Translations under genes and position numbers: made by a program
Shown: in pieces, positions 8,940 to 16,676 of the stretch
How the letters are laid out: each line of letters begins with the position of its first letter
Position numbering within the stretch: the stretch's first letter is position 1
The notes under the pieces: model-generated
Database searches by the model: none
What the model was told of the DNA's origin: nothing
Seen by the model: the letters and a program-made list of their open reading frames with translations, nothing else
Source: Veillonellaceae bacterium
GTDB taxonomy: Bacteria > Bacillota_C > Negativicutes > UBA1444
Assembly (NCBI GenBank): GCA_012798135.1
Contig: JAAZNU010000017.1
Location: 1-22,165, forward strand
Length of the DNA stretch: 22,165 nucleotides
Direction of reading: 5' to 3'

Positions 8940-10040
8940 TCAAATCACAGTTCCTTTCTCCACAACGAATGGGGCCGTCGCTGAACCGTTCAGACATCGG
9001 CCGGCCGTAATGTGCGAGTCCTTATCGCACAACACATTGTTCAGCCGGGCATTGGCGCCGATCCGGGTATTCTGGATCAGAATCGAATTCTGCACCACCG
9101 CATCCTTTTCCACCATGACCGACCGAAACAGGATACTGTTCTCGACGGTGCCTTCCACAATGCAGCCATTCGCCACCAACGAATTTCTGACGCAGGCCTG
9201 TTCCCGATATTTCGCCGGGGCTTCGTCCTTGACCTTCGTAAAAATGGCGCCGTACCGGAAAAACAACTCCTGCCAGACCGGCGGATGGAGCAACTCCAAT
9301 TGCGACTGAAAATAGCCGGTAACGGAATCGATCCGGGCGGCATAGCCACTATGCCGGAAGACCTGAATTTTCAAGCGGTCCTTATGATGCAGAACGCCGT
9401 CGGTAAAAAAGTCACAGCCGCCTCGCGCCGCACAGTCGCGGACTAGTTCGGCCATCAGGCTTTTTGACAGGATATAGAACCCCAGCGGCTGCACATCATC
9501 CGGTCCAGGCTCCGCCGAACCACAGATGCCGGTTACCCGGCCGGACTCGTCGGTGAATAGGCAACCCCGGCAATCGTCATCGGGCCGCTCCCGGCCGATC
9601 ACGGTTACATCCGCGCCCATCGCCAGATGATACTGGAACGCCTGTTCCAACGGCAAATTGCAGACGGAGCGGCTGCCGCAGATCACGACGAAATCTTCCG
9701 CCGACGCGTAAATATAGTCCAGATTGAAATTGAAATTCTCCACATCGCTCTGGCACTGACCGTTGGCGGCATATCCCGGCGGCAGGATATACAGGCCTTC
9801 GCGCTTGCGGGCCAGGTCCCACTCTTTGCCGGAGCGCAGATGGTCGATCAGCGACCGGTATTTGTCCCGAACCAGCACTCCCACGGTCCGGCAGCCGGCA
9901 TTGACCAGATTGGACAAGGCAAAATCGATCAGGCGATACCGGCCGGCAAACGGCACCGCCGCCAGCGGCCGTCGTCGCGTCAGCGGCTCCATGCCGGTTT
10001 CATCTTCGTAAAGGTTGATCAAACCCAGCAAGCCTTTCAT
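8940..10040 (-). CDS. glgD: Glucose-1-phosphate adenylyltransferase, GlgD subunit
   Basis: GlgD is the non-catalytic or regulatory partner of GlgC in Bacillota, forming a mixed ADP-glucose pyrophosphorylase. The 366-residue protein has the nucleotidyltransferase fold ([16 protein letters not shown] near 34-49) and a left-handed beta-helix-like tail. It lacks the GGxGTRL triphosphate loop at the N-terminus and has CGSRSVCN where GlgC has SGDHIYK. This is typical for GlgD and supports a non-catalytic role. It overlaps the end of glgC by four bases (ATGA), with AAAGGAG about 7 nt before ATG 10040. In Bacillus-type systems the GlgC/GlgD pair has higher activity than GlgC alone; that the same holds here is inferred from family behaviour. 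Confidence 0.95.
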   Translation of the reverse strand: MKGLLGLINLYEDETGMEPLTRRRPLAAVPFAGRYRLIDFALSNLVNAGCRTVGVLVRDKYRSLIDHLRSGKEWDLARKREGLYILPPGYAANGQCQSDVENFNFNLDYIYASAEDFVVICGSRSVCNLPLEQAFQYHLAMGADVTVIGRERPDDDCRGCLFTDESGRVTGICGSAEPGPDDVQPLGFYILSKSLMAELVRDCAARGGCDFFTDGVLHHKDRLKIQVFRHSGYAARIDSVTGYFQSQLELLHPPVWQELFFRYGAIFTKVKDEAPAKYREQACVRNSLVANGCIVEGTVENSILFRSVMVEKDAVVQNSILIQNTRIGANARLNNVLCDKDSHITAGRCLNGSATAPFVVEKGTVI

Positions 10041-11182
10041 GCGCGCGCTCCTTTCCGGGCGATGCGGGTTTTCTCCATAAACAGGGTGACCGGCCCGTCG
10101 CCGCCGATTTGGGAATTTTCCGCCACGATCGCGTCGGGGCCGACGACAGCCCGCCGGATTACCGCATTCGGCGCCACCGTCACGCCCGGCATCAGCACCG
10201 AATCCATCACCTGAGCACCACGCTCCACCACCACATTGGGAAACAGAACGCAGCGCTTGACTTCGCCGAAAATCTGGCAGCCTTCGCTGACGATCGATTC
10301 GCTGACGTGGGACTGACGGCCCGCGAAATGCGGCGGCCGCACCGGGTTCACGGAATAAATGCGCCAGGAGGAATCATGCAGGTCCAGTTGCGGCCGATCC
10401 GCCAGCAGATCCATGTTGGCCGCCCACAGGCTTTCCACCGTGCCGACGTCCCGCCAATACCCCTTGAAGCGGTAAGCATAGACGCTCTGGCCCTTTTCCA
10501 GCATCAATGGAATGATATTGCGGCCGAAATCGTGATCCGATGCGCTGTTGCGGGAATCTTTCTCCAGATAATACCGCAGATACTGCCACCGGAACACATA
10601 GACCCCCATCGACGCCAGATTGTTTTTGGCCTTGACCGGCTTTTCCTCAAACTCGACGATCCGGTCATCCACATCCGTATTCATGATGCCGAACCGCCGC
10701 GTATCCTCCCACGGCACCTCGATCACCGCCAGCGTCGCATCCGCTTCCCGGGCCTCGTGATACTCCAGCATCCTGTTATAATCCATCTTGTAAATGTGAT
10801 CGCCGGACAGAATCACCACCCACACCGGATCGTACTGGTCGATAAAGGCGACGTTCTGAAAAATGGCGTCCGCCGTTCCCTTGTACCATTCCCCGCCCGT
10901 ATCGTGGGTATAGGGTGGCAGGACAAACACTCCGCCGTCCTTGCGGTCGAGGTCCCAAGGGCTGCCGATTCCCACGTAGCTATGAAGGAAAAACGGCTGA
11001 TACTGGGTCAGGATGCCCACCGTGTCAATCCCGGAATTGCTGCAGTTGGAAAGCGGAAAATCAATGATGCGGTATTTGCCGCCGAACGGAACCGCCGGTT
11101 TGGCGATCGTTTTCGTCAGAGCGCCCAGCCGCGTTCCCTGTCCGCCGGCCAGAATCATCGCGATGCACTTCTTCTTTGGCAT
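10037..11182 (-). CDS. glgC: Glucose-1-phosphate adenylyltransferase, catalytic subunit
   Basis: GlgC (EC 2.7.7.27) makes ADP-glucose from ATP and glucose-1-phosphate, the committed step of bacterial glycogen synthesis. The 381-residue protein begins [20 protein letters not shown], with the nucleotide loop at residues 13-19. It continues with [20 protein letters not shown], the [17 protein letters not shown] block near 90-106, and [10 protein letters not shown] near 126-135. The C-terminal third is a beta-helix repeat domain. An in-frame ATG six codons upstream (11200) overlaps the Shine-Dalgarno AAAGGAGAA, so the start at 11182 is preferred. The gene follows glgB by 27 bp and overlaps glgD by four bases, which suggests matched synthesis of the two subunits. 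Confidence 0.97.
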   Translation of the reverse strand: MPKKKCIAMILAGGQGTRLGALTKTIAKPAVPFGGKYRIIDFPLSNCSNSGIDTVGILTQYQPFFLHSYVGIGSPWDLDRKDGGVFVLPPYTHDTGGEWYKGTADAIFQNVAFIDQYDPVWVVILSGDHIYKMDYNRMLEYHEAREADATLAVIEVPWEDTRRFGIMNTDVDDRIVEFEEKPVKAKNNLASMGVYVFRWQYLRYYLEKDSRNSASDHDFGRNIIPLMLEKGQSVYAYRFKGYWRDVGTVESLWAANMDLLADRPQLDLHDSSWRIYSVNPVRPPHFAGRQSHVSESIVSEGCQIFGEVKRCVLFPNVVVERGAQVMDSVLMPGVTVAPNAVIRRAVVGPDAIVAENSQIGGDGPVTLFMEKTRIARKGARA

Positions 11183-11209
11183 GGCCGTTCTCCTTTCCAT
11201 GTCGGCAAA

Positions 11210-13102
11210 TCAAGATTTTTGTTTGGAAAAACAAGCAAAACCCAAGGGCGGCACACCAATCGTCAGGGAAAACGGCCAGTTTTTCCAGCGTTTCCCTGCC
11301 ACCAGCGGCGCCGTATGCGTGGCTCCGGTCCCGCCATATTCGACCCGGTCGCTGTTGAACACTTCCTGGTACTCGCCGGCCTCCGGTACGCCGATCACAT
11401 AGCCTTCCCGGCCGACCGGCGTGAAGTTGCACACCACAATCAGATAATCCGCCGGGTCTCCGGCATAGCGGATATAGCTGACTACACTGGTGTTGCGGTC
11501 GTCCGGATTGATCCAGCGAAAACCGGAACGCTGGTGGTCCGACTGCCACAGACAGGGGGAAGACAAATACAAATGATTCAGGTCCCGTACATATCGATGC
11601 AGTTTGGCGTGTTGCTCGTAGCCCAGCAGATGCCAGTCCAGGCTTTGGTTCTCATTCCATTCAATGAACTGGCCAAATTCGCCGCCCATGAACAGCAGCT
11701 TTTTGCCCGGATGGGTCGCGGTAAACCCGAGAAAACCCCGAAGTCCGGCGAACTTTTGCCAATAGTCGCCCGGCATCTTGTCCAGCAGCGACTGTTTGCC
11801 GTGAACTACCTCGTCATGCGACAACGGCAGGATAAAATTCTCCGAGTACATGTACATCATCGCAAAGGTCACCAAATTGTGACAACCGGCCCGAAACAGA
11901 GGATCCTTCTTCACATAACGCAGCATGTCGTTCATCCAGCCCATGTTCCACTTATAGTTGAAACCCAGGCCGCCGGCATGGACGGGACGGGTCACCCCGG
12001 TCCAGGTCGTCGATTCCTCGGCAATCATCAAAGCCGCCGGAAACTCGGCGAAGATCGCCGAGTTCAACTGCCTCAGGAAATCGACCGCCGCGAGATTTTC
12101 CCGTCCGCCATGGCGGTTCGGCCGCCACTGGCCCGGCCCCCGGGCAAAGTCGAGATAAAGAAGGTTTGCCACGGCGTCGACCCGCAGCCCGTCCAGATGA
12201 TAGACATCGAACCAGAACATGGCGTTGGAAATCAGGAAACTTCGGACCGACGGGCTATCCAGGTCGAAATTGAGCGTGCCCCACTCCACGTTTTCCGCCT
12301 GCAGTCCGTCCGCGGGCTCGAACAGCGCTTCCCCGTCGAAACGGGCCAACCCATAGTCGTCTTTGCAGAAATGCCCCGGTACCCAGTCCAGGATCACCCC
12401 GATACCCCGTTCGTGGGCCCGATTCACGAAGAACTGAAAATCTTCCGGACTGCCGTAGCGGCTGGTCACAGCATAATAACCGGTCTGTTGATAGCCCCAG
12501 GAACCGTCGAGCGGATGTTCCGCCACCGGCAGCAGTTCCAGATGCGTATACCCCATGTCCGCCGCGTAATCGACCAGTTCCTGCGCCAGATCCCGATAGG
12601 TCAGAAAAGTCCCGTCCGCTTTCCGCCGCCAGGATCCCAGATGCACTTCGTAAATATTCAGCGGACGACCATAGATCGGCTGGGCCTGCTGCCGCTCCCG
12701 CCACGGCGCATCCGTCCAGGCGAACCGGCCCAGCTCGACAATCCGGGAAGCAGTGTTGGGACGCAGTTCCGCCGCGAATGCGAAGGGATCGGCTTTGACC
12801 CGGATTTCCCCCGATGGGTGCTGAATCGCGTATTTATAGAGGGAACCAGGCGCCACGCCCGGCGCGAACAGCGTCCAGACTCCAGAACTGCCGACCCGTT
12901 CCATCCGGTAGCCATTCCCGCACCAATCGTTGAAATCTCCTTCCACCCATATGTTTTCGGCATGCGGCGCCCATACGGTAAACCGTGTTCCTGCCTGCCC
13001 GTCCCGCTCCGTCGGTTGCGCGCCGAAAATCTTGTAAGCACGGGTTTGGGCGCCTCGGTGAAACAAATATAGGTTGAACTCATTGACCGGTTCCGCGTGC
13101 AA
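11210..13102 (-). CDS. glgB: 1,4-alpha-glucan branching enzyme
   Basis: GlgB (GH13_9, EC 2.4.1.18) cuts alpha-1,4 chains and rejoins them as alpha-1,6 branches. The 630 residues comprise a CBM48-like N-terminal domain (about 35-110: FTVWAPHAENIWVEGDFNDW), a (beta/alpha)8 barrel (about 145-530) and a C-terminal beta domain. Catalytic motifs are DWVPGHF (239-245), GLRVDAV with nucleophile D309, IAEEST with acid/base E362, and LSHDEVVHG with D430. The start is TTG at 13100-13102, with a strong GGGGGAGGAG about 6 nt upstream; no ATG or GTG lies between that site and the conserved sequence. A terminator stands about 25 bp ahead of the start codon, and no convincing sigma-A promoter was found between the two. 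This is the first gene of the glycogen set. Confidence 0.96.
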   Translation of the reverse strand: MHAEPVNEFNLYLFHRGAQTRAYKIFGAQPTERDGQAGTRFTVWAPHAENIWVEGDFNDWCGNGYRMERVGSSGVWTLFAPGVAPGSLYKYAIQHPSGEIRVKADPFAFAAELRPNTASRIVELGRFAWTDAPWRERQQAQPIYGRPLNIYEVHLGSWRRKADGTFLTYRDLAQELVDYAADMGYTHLELLPVAEHPLDGSWGYQQTGYYAVTSRYGSPEDFQFFVNRAHERGIGVILDWVPGHFCKDDYGLARFDGEALFEPADGLQAENVEWGTLNFDLDSPSVRSFLISNAMFWFDVYHLDGLRVDAVANLLYLDFARGPGQWRPNRHGGRENLAAVDFLRQLNSAIFAEFPAALMIAEESTTWTGVTRPVHAGGLGFNYKWNMGWMNDMLRYVKKDPLFRAGCHNLVTFAMMYMYSENFILPLSHDEVVHGKQSLLDKMPGDYWQKFAGLRGFLGFTATHPGKKLLFMGGEFGQFIEWNENQSLDWHLLGYEQHAKLHRYVRDLNHLYLSSPCLWQSDHQRSGFRWINPDDRNTSVVSYIRYAGDPADYLIVVCNFTPVGREGYVIGVPEAGEYQEVFNSDRVEYGGTGATHTAPLVAGKRWKNWPFSLTIGVPPLGFACFSKQKS

Positions 13103-13126
13103 TTTGACTCCTCCCCCATTTTACAC

Positions 13127-13149
13127 AAAAAGTCCGACCGAAGCCGGAC
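13127..13149 (-). terminator. Intrinsic terminator with UUCG tetraloop
   Basis: Read leftward, GTCCGGC, TTCG, GTCGGAC forms a 7-bp stem (one G-U pair) closed by a C(UUCG)G tetraloop and followed at once by five T. It begins on the base after the stop codon of the KNH-like gene and ends 25 bp before the glgB start codon. It should at least partly uncouple glgB-glgP from the upstream M48/KNH-like pair. Confidence 0.8.
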
Positions 13150-13848
13150 CTATTTTGCCGCAGAAATAGTCACAGGCGTTACGCCCATGTCTTGGTAAAA
13201 AGTGTTCGAATTGCTGGCAATCCCGACGAAATAAGCGTTGCCGGGCTTCAGGGGCGGCACCGTCCATTCGCAGGTCCCCTTGCCGTCCACGCCGATCGGC
13301 ACGGATGCGGCGATGGGAATCACATCGCCCGTCTGTTTTTGGATCAAGGCCAGCTTGACAGTCTGGCCGGGGCTGCCAGTGAACGTCCAGCGAATCACGG
13401 CCCGGGAGCCGACCGTCCAGCGTTCTTCCCCTTTGGGCGGCGCCAGCAGCGAAAGTTGCGTTGCCGATGTTTTCCCGGCGACCAGCTTAAATTCGCCGGA
13501 CATATCGCTGATGCCGTTTTCCGCCGTCACCGACACGGTATAGTGTCCACCCGGCGGCAGTTCCAACGGCGTATTCCATTTATAACTGCCGGAGCGGTCG
13601 GTCCCCAAAGGGGCCGCTTCCGCCAGGGTCAGCCGCGCCAGTACCCAACCCTGCCGTTGCAAGCGGATCGTCGCGGTTCGTCCCATTTCCCCGCGCAACG
13701 ACCATTTGACAGTATTGACGGTTCCCAAAGTCCATTCCGTGGTCTCCCCTGGTTCCGTCACCCGCAGGGACATCTCTTTCGGCGCCGCGCCAGCCAGCGA
13801 CGTCGCCAGCAGCGCAACCGTCAGTCCCAAAAGGATCGCCCGTTTCAA
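13150..13848 (-). CDS. Secreted two-domain KNH/Ser-Thr-rich-like beta-sandwich protein
   Basis: This is a 232-residue exported protein. Residues 1-22 form a signal peptide: MKR, a hydrophobic stretch, then an A-G-A-A cleavage region. Two similar domains follow, about 30-123 and 132-230. Each shows a W-x-x-G-s/t-x-x-x-x-x-W start (WTLGTVNTVKWS at 39-50; WTVGSRAVIRWT at 144-155), a central GSYKW or GTCEW strand and a Y-x-V-x-I/V end. This resembles the Kre9/KNH (Ser-Thr-rich) domain described from fungal wall proteins and found in bacterial surface proteins. The ligand is unknown. The start is TTG 13848 after GGGGAGG; it lies 29 bp downstream of the M48 gene and is followed at once by a terminator. 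Its position suggests joint expression with the protease. A link to glycogen is not shown. Confidence 0.72.
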   Translation of the reverse strand: MKRAILLGLTVALLATSLAGAAPKEMSLRVTEPGETTEWTLGTVNTVKWSLRGEMGRTATIRLQRQGWVLARLTLAEAAPLGTDRSGSYKWNTPLELPPGGHYTVSVTAENGISDMSGEFKLVAGKTSATQLSLLAPPKGEERWTVGSRAVIRWTFTGSPGQTVKLALIQKQTGDVIPIAASVPIGVDGKGTCEWTVPPLKPGNAYFVGIASNSNTFYQDMGVTPVTISAAK

Positions 13849-13877
13849 TGTCTTCGCCTCCCCATCTCCGCAAACGG

Positions 13878-14936
13878 TTAACGCCCCGCCCGCTCCCGAA
13901 TGCGCTCAATGATCATCTGCGCCATCGCATTCATGCCGGACAGCCCGTTCGACGACGCATCCTGCGCCGTCACCACCACGACCGGTTCCCGCTCGTCGTC
14001 GTAATAAATCCCGGTGGCGTTTTCCATGTCGTTGATGTACAACTTATCGCTCGAATAATCCGGCAGCATCGTCAGGCGATAGATCCGGCCGGCGGTCAGA
14101 TAGGCCCGCATCCGTGGGCTGTACCCGGCATACTTGACGTAAAACGCCGGCAAACTCCACTTGCCGTCAACCACCTGTGAAAATTTTTCCGCTTCGTTGA
14201 CGACCGGTTTCACCTTGAAGTCGTTCATGATCTGATCCTTCACAGCCTTGACCCGGCTGGCCGTATCGGGATGTGAGGAAAACAAACCATAATCGGACTT
14301 GCCGCTCATCGCTTCCAGCTTTTCCATGCCGATCAGCATGCTGTAAGGATTATAGCCCGCCCGCATCGTGTGAATCACGCCGAGTTGGTCGGCTTCCCGC
14401 TCCGCCTCCCGGCTGTAGCCGGACATCAGGGCGTTGGCGATCAAATCGCCCAAGATCGCGCTGTTGCTGTTGCCGAACAAAATGGCGAACAAAACGCCGA
14501 CAGCCAAGCTGCGCTCGATCTGGACCACGGTGTGCTTCTTGACGATATGCCCCACCTCGTGGCCGATGATTCCGGCCAGTTCGTTATCCGAAGGCATATA
14601 GTCGATCAAGCCCTTGAACAGATAAATATAGCCGCCGGGAACCGCCAGGGCGTTCACTTCCTTGGAATTCAGGACCTTGAAAGTATACGGCAGATCCTTG
14701 CGGTCGGATACGGCGACAATGCTCGCGCCAAGTCGGGCGACCCGCGCCTGCAGCTCCGGATCATTGACCAGTCCGTATTTTTTCTCCAAGTCGGCGGCAA
14801 CGCCTTTGCCGATTTCAATTTCCTGTTTGGTTCCGATCAGCAGGGCTTCCGCCGCCGGCGGTGCAACGATGTTTGAAAATAGCAACATCCCCAGCAGCAG
14901 GAACAAAACCCGGATGGGCTGCTTCCAGTTCAGCAA
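13878..14936 (-). CDS. Exported or membrane-anchored M48 family zinc metalloprotease
   Basis: This is an M48-type peptidase of 352 residues. The N-terminus has a hydrophobic signal or anchor segment (about 9-30). The catalytic motif HEVGH (about residues 126-130) supplies two zinc histidines and the glutamate base. The third ligand is expected in the EREAD motif near residue 179. Flanking family features are ALAVPGGYIYLFKGLI before the motif and SGYSREAEREADQLG after it. A hydrophobic stretch near 145-165 may be a second membrane contact. The relatives are BepA/YcaL-like proteases of the cell envelope. A GTG at 14945 lies within the GGAGGTGAG ribosome site, so TTG 14936, which is 8 nt beyond GGAGG, is the better start. 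The gene is divergent from the Asp23 gene and lies 29 bp upstream of the KNH-like gene. Confidence 0.9.
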   Translation of the reverse strand: MLNWKQPIRVLFLLLGMLLFSNIVAPPAAEALLIGTKQEIEIGKGVAADLEKKYGLVNDPELQARVARLGASIVAVSDRKDLPYTFKVLNSKEVNALAVPGGYIYLFKGLIDYMPSDNELAGIIGHEVGHIVKKHTVVQIERSLAVGVLFAILFGNSNSAILGDLIANALMSGYSREAEREADQLGVIHTMRAGYNPYSMLIGMEKLEAMSGKSDYGLFSSHPDTASRVKAVKDQIMNDFKVKPVVNEAEKFSQVVDGKWSLPAFYVKYAGYSPRMRAYLTAGRIYRLTMLPDYSSDKLYINDMENATGIYYDDEREPVVVVTAQDASSNGLSGMNAMAQMIIERIRERAGR

Positions 14937-15043
14937 GGTGCTCACCTCCAGTTCACACTATCATCTTATCATCTTTACGAGGAGTTTGAAAACTTTTGTC
15001 GAAGCAAAAGCGAAGGACATCCAACAACAAAGGAGGGACTCTC
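14937..15043. other. Divergent intergenic region between M48 and Asp23 genes
   Basis: This region of about 107 bp must hold the start signals for both directions. For the leftward genes, TTTTCA, 18 bp and TAAGAT (around 14965-14995) form a weak sigma-A-like pair. For the rightward gene only TTGAAA at 14986-14991 stands out and no good -10 follows. The strong AGGAGG at 15031-15036 belongs to the rightward gene. Confidence 0.3.
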
Positions 15044-15427
15044 TTGGAAGAAATGGACCGCACGCAGATTACCGACGAGGTGTTTCTGGAAATCGCCCGT
15101 TCAGCGATGCAAAACGTCAACGAAGTGGCCCGACAGGAAAGGAAAGGCGCTCTGGCGGAACTAACCCAATTGTTTTCCGAGCGGATCGCTCCGCAGATCG
15201 TCGTGAAACGGCTGGAAGCCGAAGACCTCACGCTTACCGTGGCCTTTGAAATCAAGCTGACGCTGATCTACGGCGTACGCATCCCCGATGTGGTCGAAAA
15301 AGTCCGCGGCGCCGTCAAACACGAAGTCGAAGAGCTGACCGGCTGCAAGGTCGATCGTATCGACATTCTGGTTGAAAAGCTGGTCCGCGCCGATTTGCCG
15401 CCGGAGCTGCCGATTGCGGAAAAATAA
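15044..15427 (+). CDS. Asp23/Gls24 family envelope stress protein
   Basis: This 127-residue cytoplasmic protein belongs to the Asp23/Gls24 family, which is linked to cell-envelope and alkaline stress in Bacillota. The family core is seen at about residues 55-115: a beta strand with LTVAFEIKLTLIYGVRIPDV, then VVEKVRGAVKHEVEELTGCKVDRIDILV-type helix and strand. The N-terminal 50 residues are helical and charged. The frame is open further upstream to 14996, but the ribosome site AGGAGG (15031-15036) is placed 7 nt before TTG 15044, so TTG is chosen. ATG 15053 is too far from it. The gene is divergent from the M48 protease. Some family members have membrane-anchored partners; a membrane protein is encoded 234 bp downstream but is not a known partner type. 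Confidence 0.85.
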   Translation: MEEMDRTQITDEVFLEIARSAMQNVNEVARQERKGALAELTQLFSERIAPQIVVKRLEAEDLTLTVAFEIKLTLIYGVRIPDVVEKVRGAVKHEVEELTGCKVDRIDILVEKLVRADLPPELPIAEK

Positions 15428-15544
15428 CCCGGCAAGCGCTTGATAAATAATTTCTCCATCACCGCCGGATCTCCCTGCTTGCAATCCAGCGGACTTGATT
15501 TCCCCGACAAAATCGCGGGCGGCGGCGGCCCCGGTCATGGCCTC

Positions 15545-15573
15545 TTGTAAAATTGGACGGCATATCTTAAACT
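15545..15573 (+). promoter_or_regulatory. Candidate sigma-A promoter in the gap 15428-15661
   Basis: TTGTAA (15545-15550), 17 bp, TAAACT (15568-15573) is a moderate sigma-A match ahead of the wHTH-TM gene. It lies in an AT-rich island of an otherwise GC-rich 234-bp gap. The left half of the gap (15428-15540) has no terminator or gene that could be supported. Confidence 0.3.
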
Positions 15574-15661
15574 TATATTCATCATTATTGCCGCAGTGCC
15601 GCTTATCGTTTTTTAACCGGAAATACAGCGGCGCGCACGAATCGAAACAAGGTGGACAAGC

Positions 15662-16066
15662 ATGGAACTTACCGATCAGATTCTCACCACATTCATGGCG
15701 GAAGACAAGGAACAAGGCAACTTTTTCAGCCTGGGTCCGGTTGTCGCCAAACACTACCCGCGCCACGCCCCGGCCAGACTCGCCAAAACGCTCGCCCGGC
15801 TCGAAGAGAAGGGGTTCATTAAGACCTCCACCCGCAAAATCAAGGGCATTCCGGAATTTGTGAAAGTGACTTCGGCTGCCTACACCTACTTCGAAGAAAA
15901 AGAAAACCAGCGGGCGACGTGGGAACACCGGCGCCGGTCAGAGTTCCGGCGTCCGCCGGAACCGGCGGCTGACCTGCCGCAGCCGGGCCGGTTGAAATTC
16001 GCGCTGTATTATGTTTTTGGCGTGTTGTCCGGCGCAGCGTTGATGTGGATCAAGCTGGCGCTGTAA
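15662..16066 (+). CDS. Winged-helix-like protein with C-terminal membrane helix
   Basis: This 134-residue protein was not recognised by name. Residues about 1-75 look like a winged helix: helices around 4-13 and 23-31, then a helix with LAKTLARLEEKGFI and a beta wing (KTSTRKIKGIPEFVKVT), much as in replicative or MarR-like wHTH domains. Residues 76-108 are charged and proline-rich. Residues about 111-131 are a hydrophobic helix with only three residues after it, so the protein would be tail-anchored with the wHTH in the cytoplasm. AAGGTGG lies about 6 nt before ATG 15662. The GNAT gene follows after 31 bp. A membrane-tethered DNA-binding regulator is possible, but the wHTH could also serve protein contacts. 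Confidence 0.7.
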   Translation: MELTDQILTTFMAEDKEQGNFFSLGPVVAKHYPRHAPARLAKTLARLEEKGFIKTSTRKIKGIPEFVKVTSAAYTYFEEKENQRATWEHRRRSEFRRPPEPAADLPQPGRLKFALYYVFGVLSGAALMWIKLAL

Positions 16067-16097
16067 TTCACAAAAACCACAGCCGGAGGGAAAGACC

Positions 16098-16607
16098 ATG
16101 ACTAAATCTTTAATTGCCAAATATACCGACGACCGGCGGAATAGCCTGGTTGAAATGATTTTGGAAATCCAGCGGCACGAATTCCAGATTCCCATAACGC
16201 GGGAAGATCAGCCGGATTTAGCCGCCATTTCCCGGTTCTATCAACAGGGAAACGGCAACTTCTGGGTCGCCTTAAGCGACGGTCAGGTTGTCGGTTCGAT
16301 AGGCTTGCTGGATATCGGCCATCAACAGGTGGCGCTGCGCAAGATGTTTGTCAGGGCGGACTTTCGCGGCGGTGAACACGGAATCGCCCGAGCGCTGTTG
16401 GCGACCGCAATGGCCTGGACAACAGCGAGAGGCGTAACGGATATTTTTCTGGGCACTACCGACAAATTTCTCGCCGCCCACCGATTTTATGAAAAAAACG
16501 GCTTTGTTCGAATTGAGAAAACTGACTTGCCGGCGACCTTTCCGGTGATGCAGGTCGACACTGTTTTTTATCACCGCCGGACCACCGACCTTCCCGGCAA
16601 AAATTGA
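16098..16607 (+). CDS. GNAT family N-acetyltransferase
   Basis: This 169-residue protein of the GNAT superfamily transfers an acetyl group from acetyl-CoA to an amine; the substrate is unknown. The central strand FWVALSDGQVVGSIGLLDI (about 55-73) is motif D. ALRKMFVRADFRGGEHGIARALL (about 78-100) is strand beta4 and the pyrophosphate loop, with RGGEHGIA in place of the common Q/RxxGxG/A. AHRFYEKNGFVRIEK (about 131-145) is motif B. GGAGGG lies upstream of ATG 16098 at normal spacing. It is the last rightward gene of its group and ends two bases before a bidirectional terminator. Nothing nearby indicates its substrate. Confidence 0.9.
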   Translation: MTKSLIAKYTDDRRNSLVEMILEIQRHEFQIPITREDQPDLAAISRFYQQGNGNFWVALSDGQVVGSIGLLDIGHQQVALRKMFVRADFRGGEHGIARALLATAMAWTTARGVTDIFLGTTDKFLAAHRFYEKNGFVRIEKTDLPATFPVMQVDTVFYHRRTTDLPGKN

Positions 16608-16609
16608 CG

Positions 16610-16649
16610 AAAAACCTGACTGCTGTTACGGCAAGTCAGGTTTTTCTTA
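16610..16649. terminator. Bidirectional intrinsic terminator
   Basis: AAAAACCTGACT on the left pairs with AGTCAGGTTTTT on the right. A GC/GC extension with one bulged base closes a loop of about 7 nt (TGTTACG). Runs of A on one side and T on the other make it work in both directions. It serves the rightward GNAT gene and the leftward acid phosphatase gene, which converge here. Confidence 0.88.
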
Positions 16650-16676
16650 TAAATCACGCAAAGGAGAATTGCATCC

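Noticed and set aside
7643..9010. A 455-codon open frame on the + strand opposite glgA
   Set aside because: It is antisense to a complete GlgA, has antisense-type composition and no recognisable motif.
10109..13072. A 987-codon open frame on the + strand opposite glgC and glgB
   Set aside because: It is a mirror frame of two certain genes, rich in His, Arg, Pro and Gln as expected of an antisense frame in GC-rich DNA, and shows no domain or ribosome site.
15161..15928. A 255-codon leftward frame crossing the 15428-15661 gap
   Set aside because: Both ends are antisense to the Asp23 and wHTH-TM genes, and the middle part has no family motif or supported start, so it was not called as a gene remnant.
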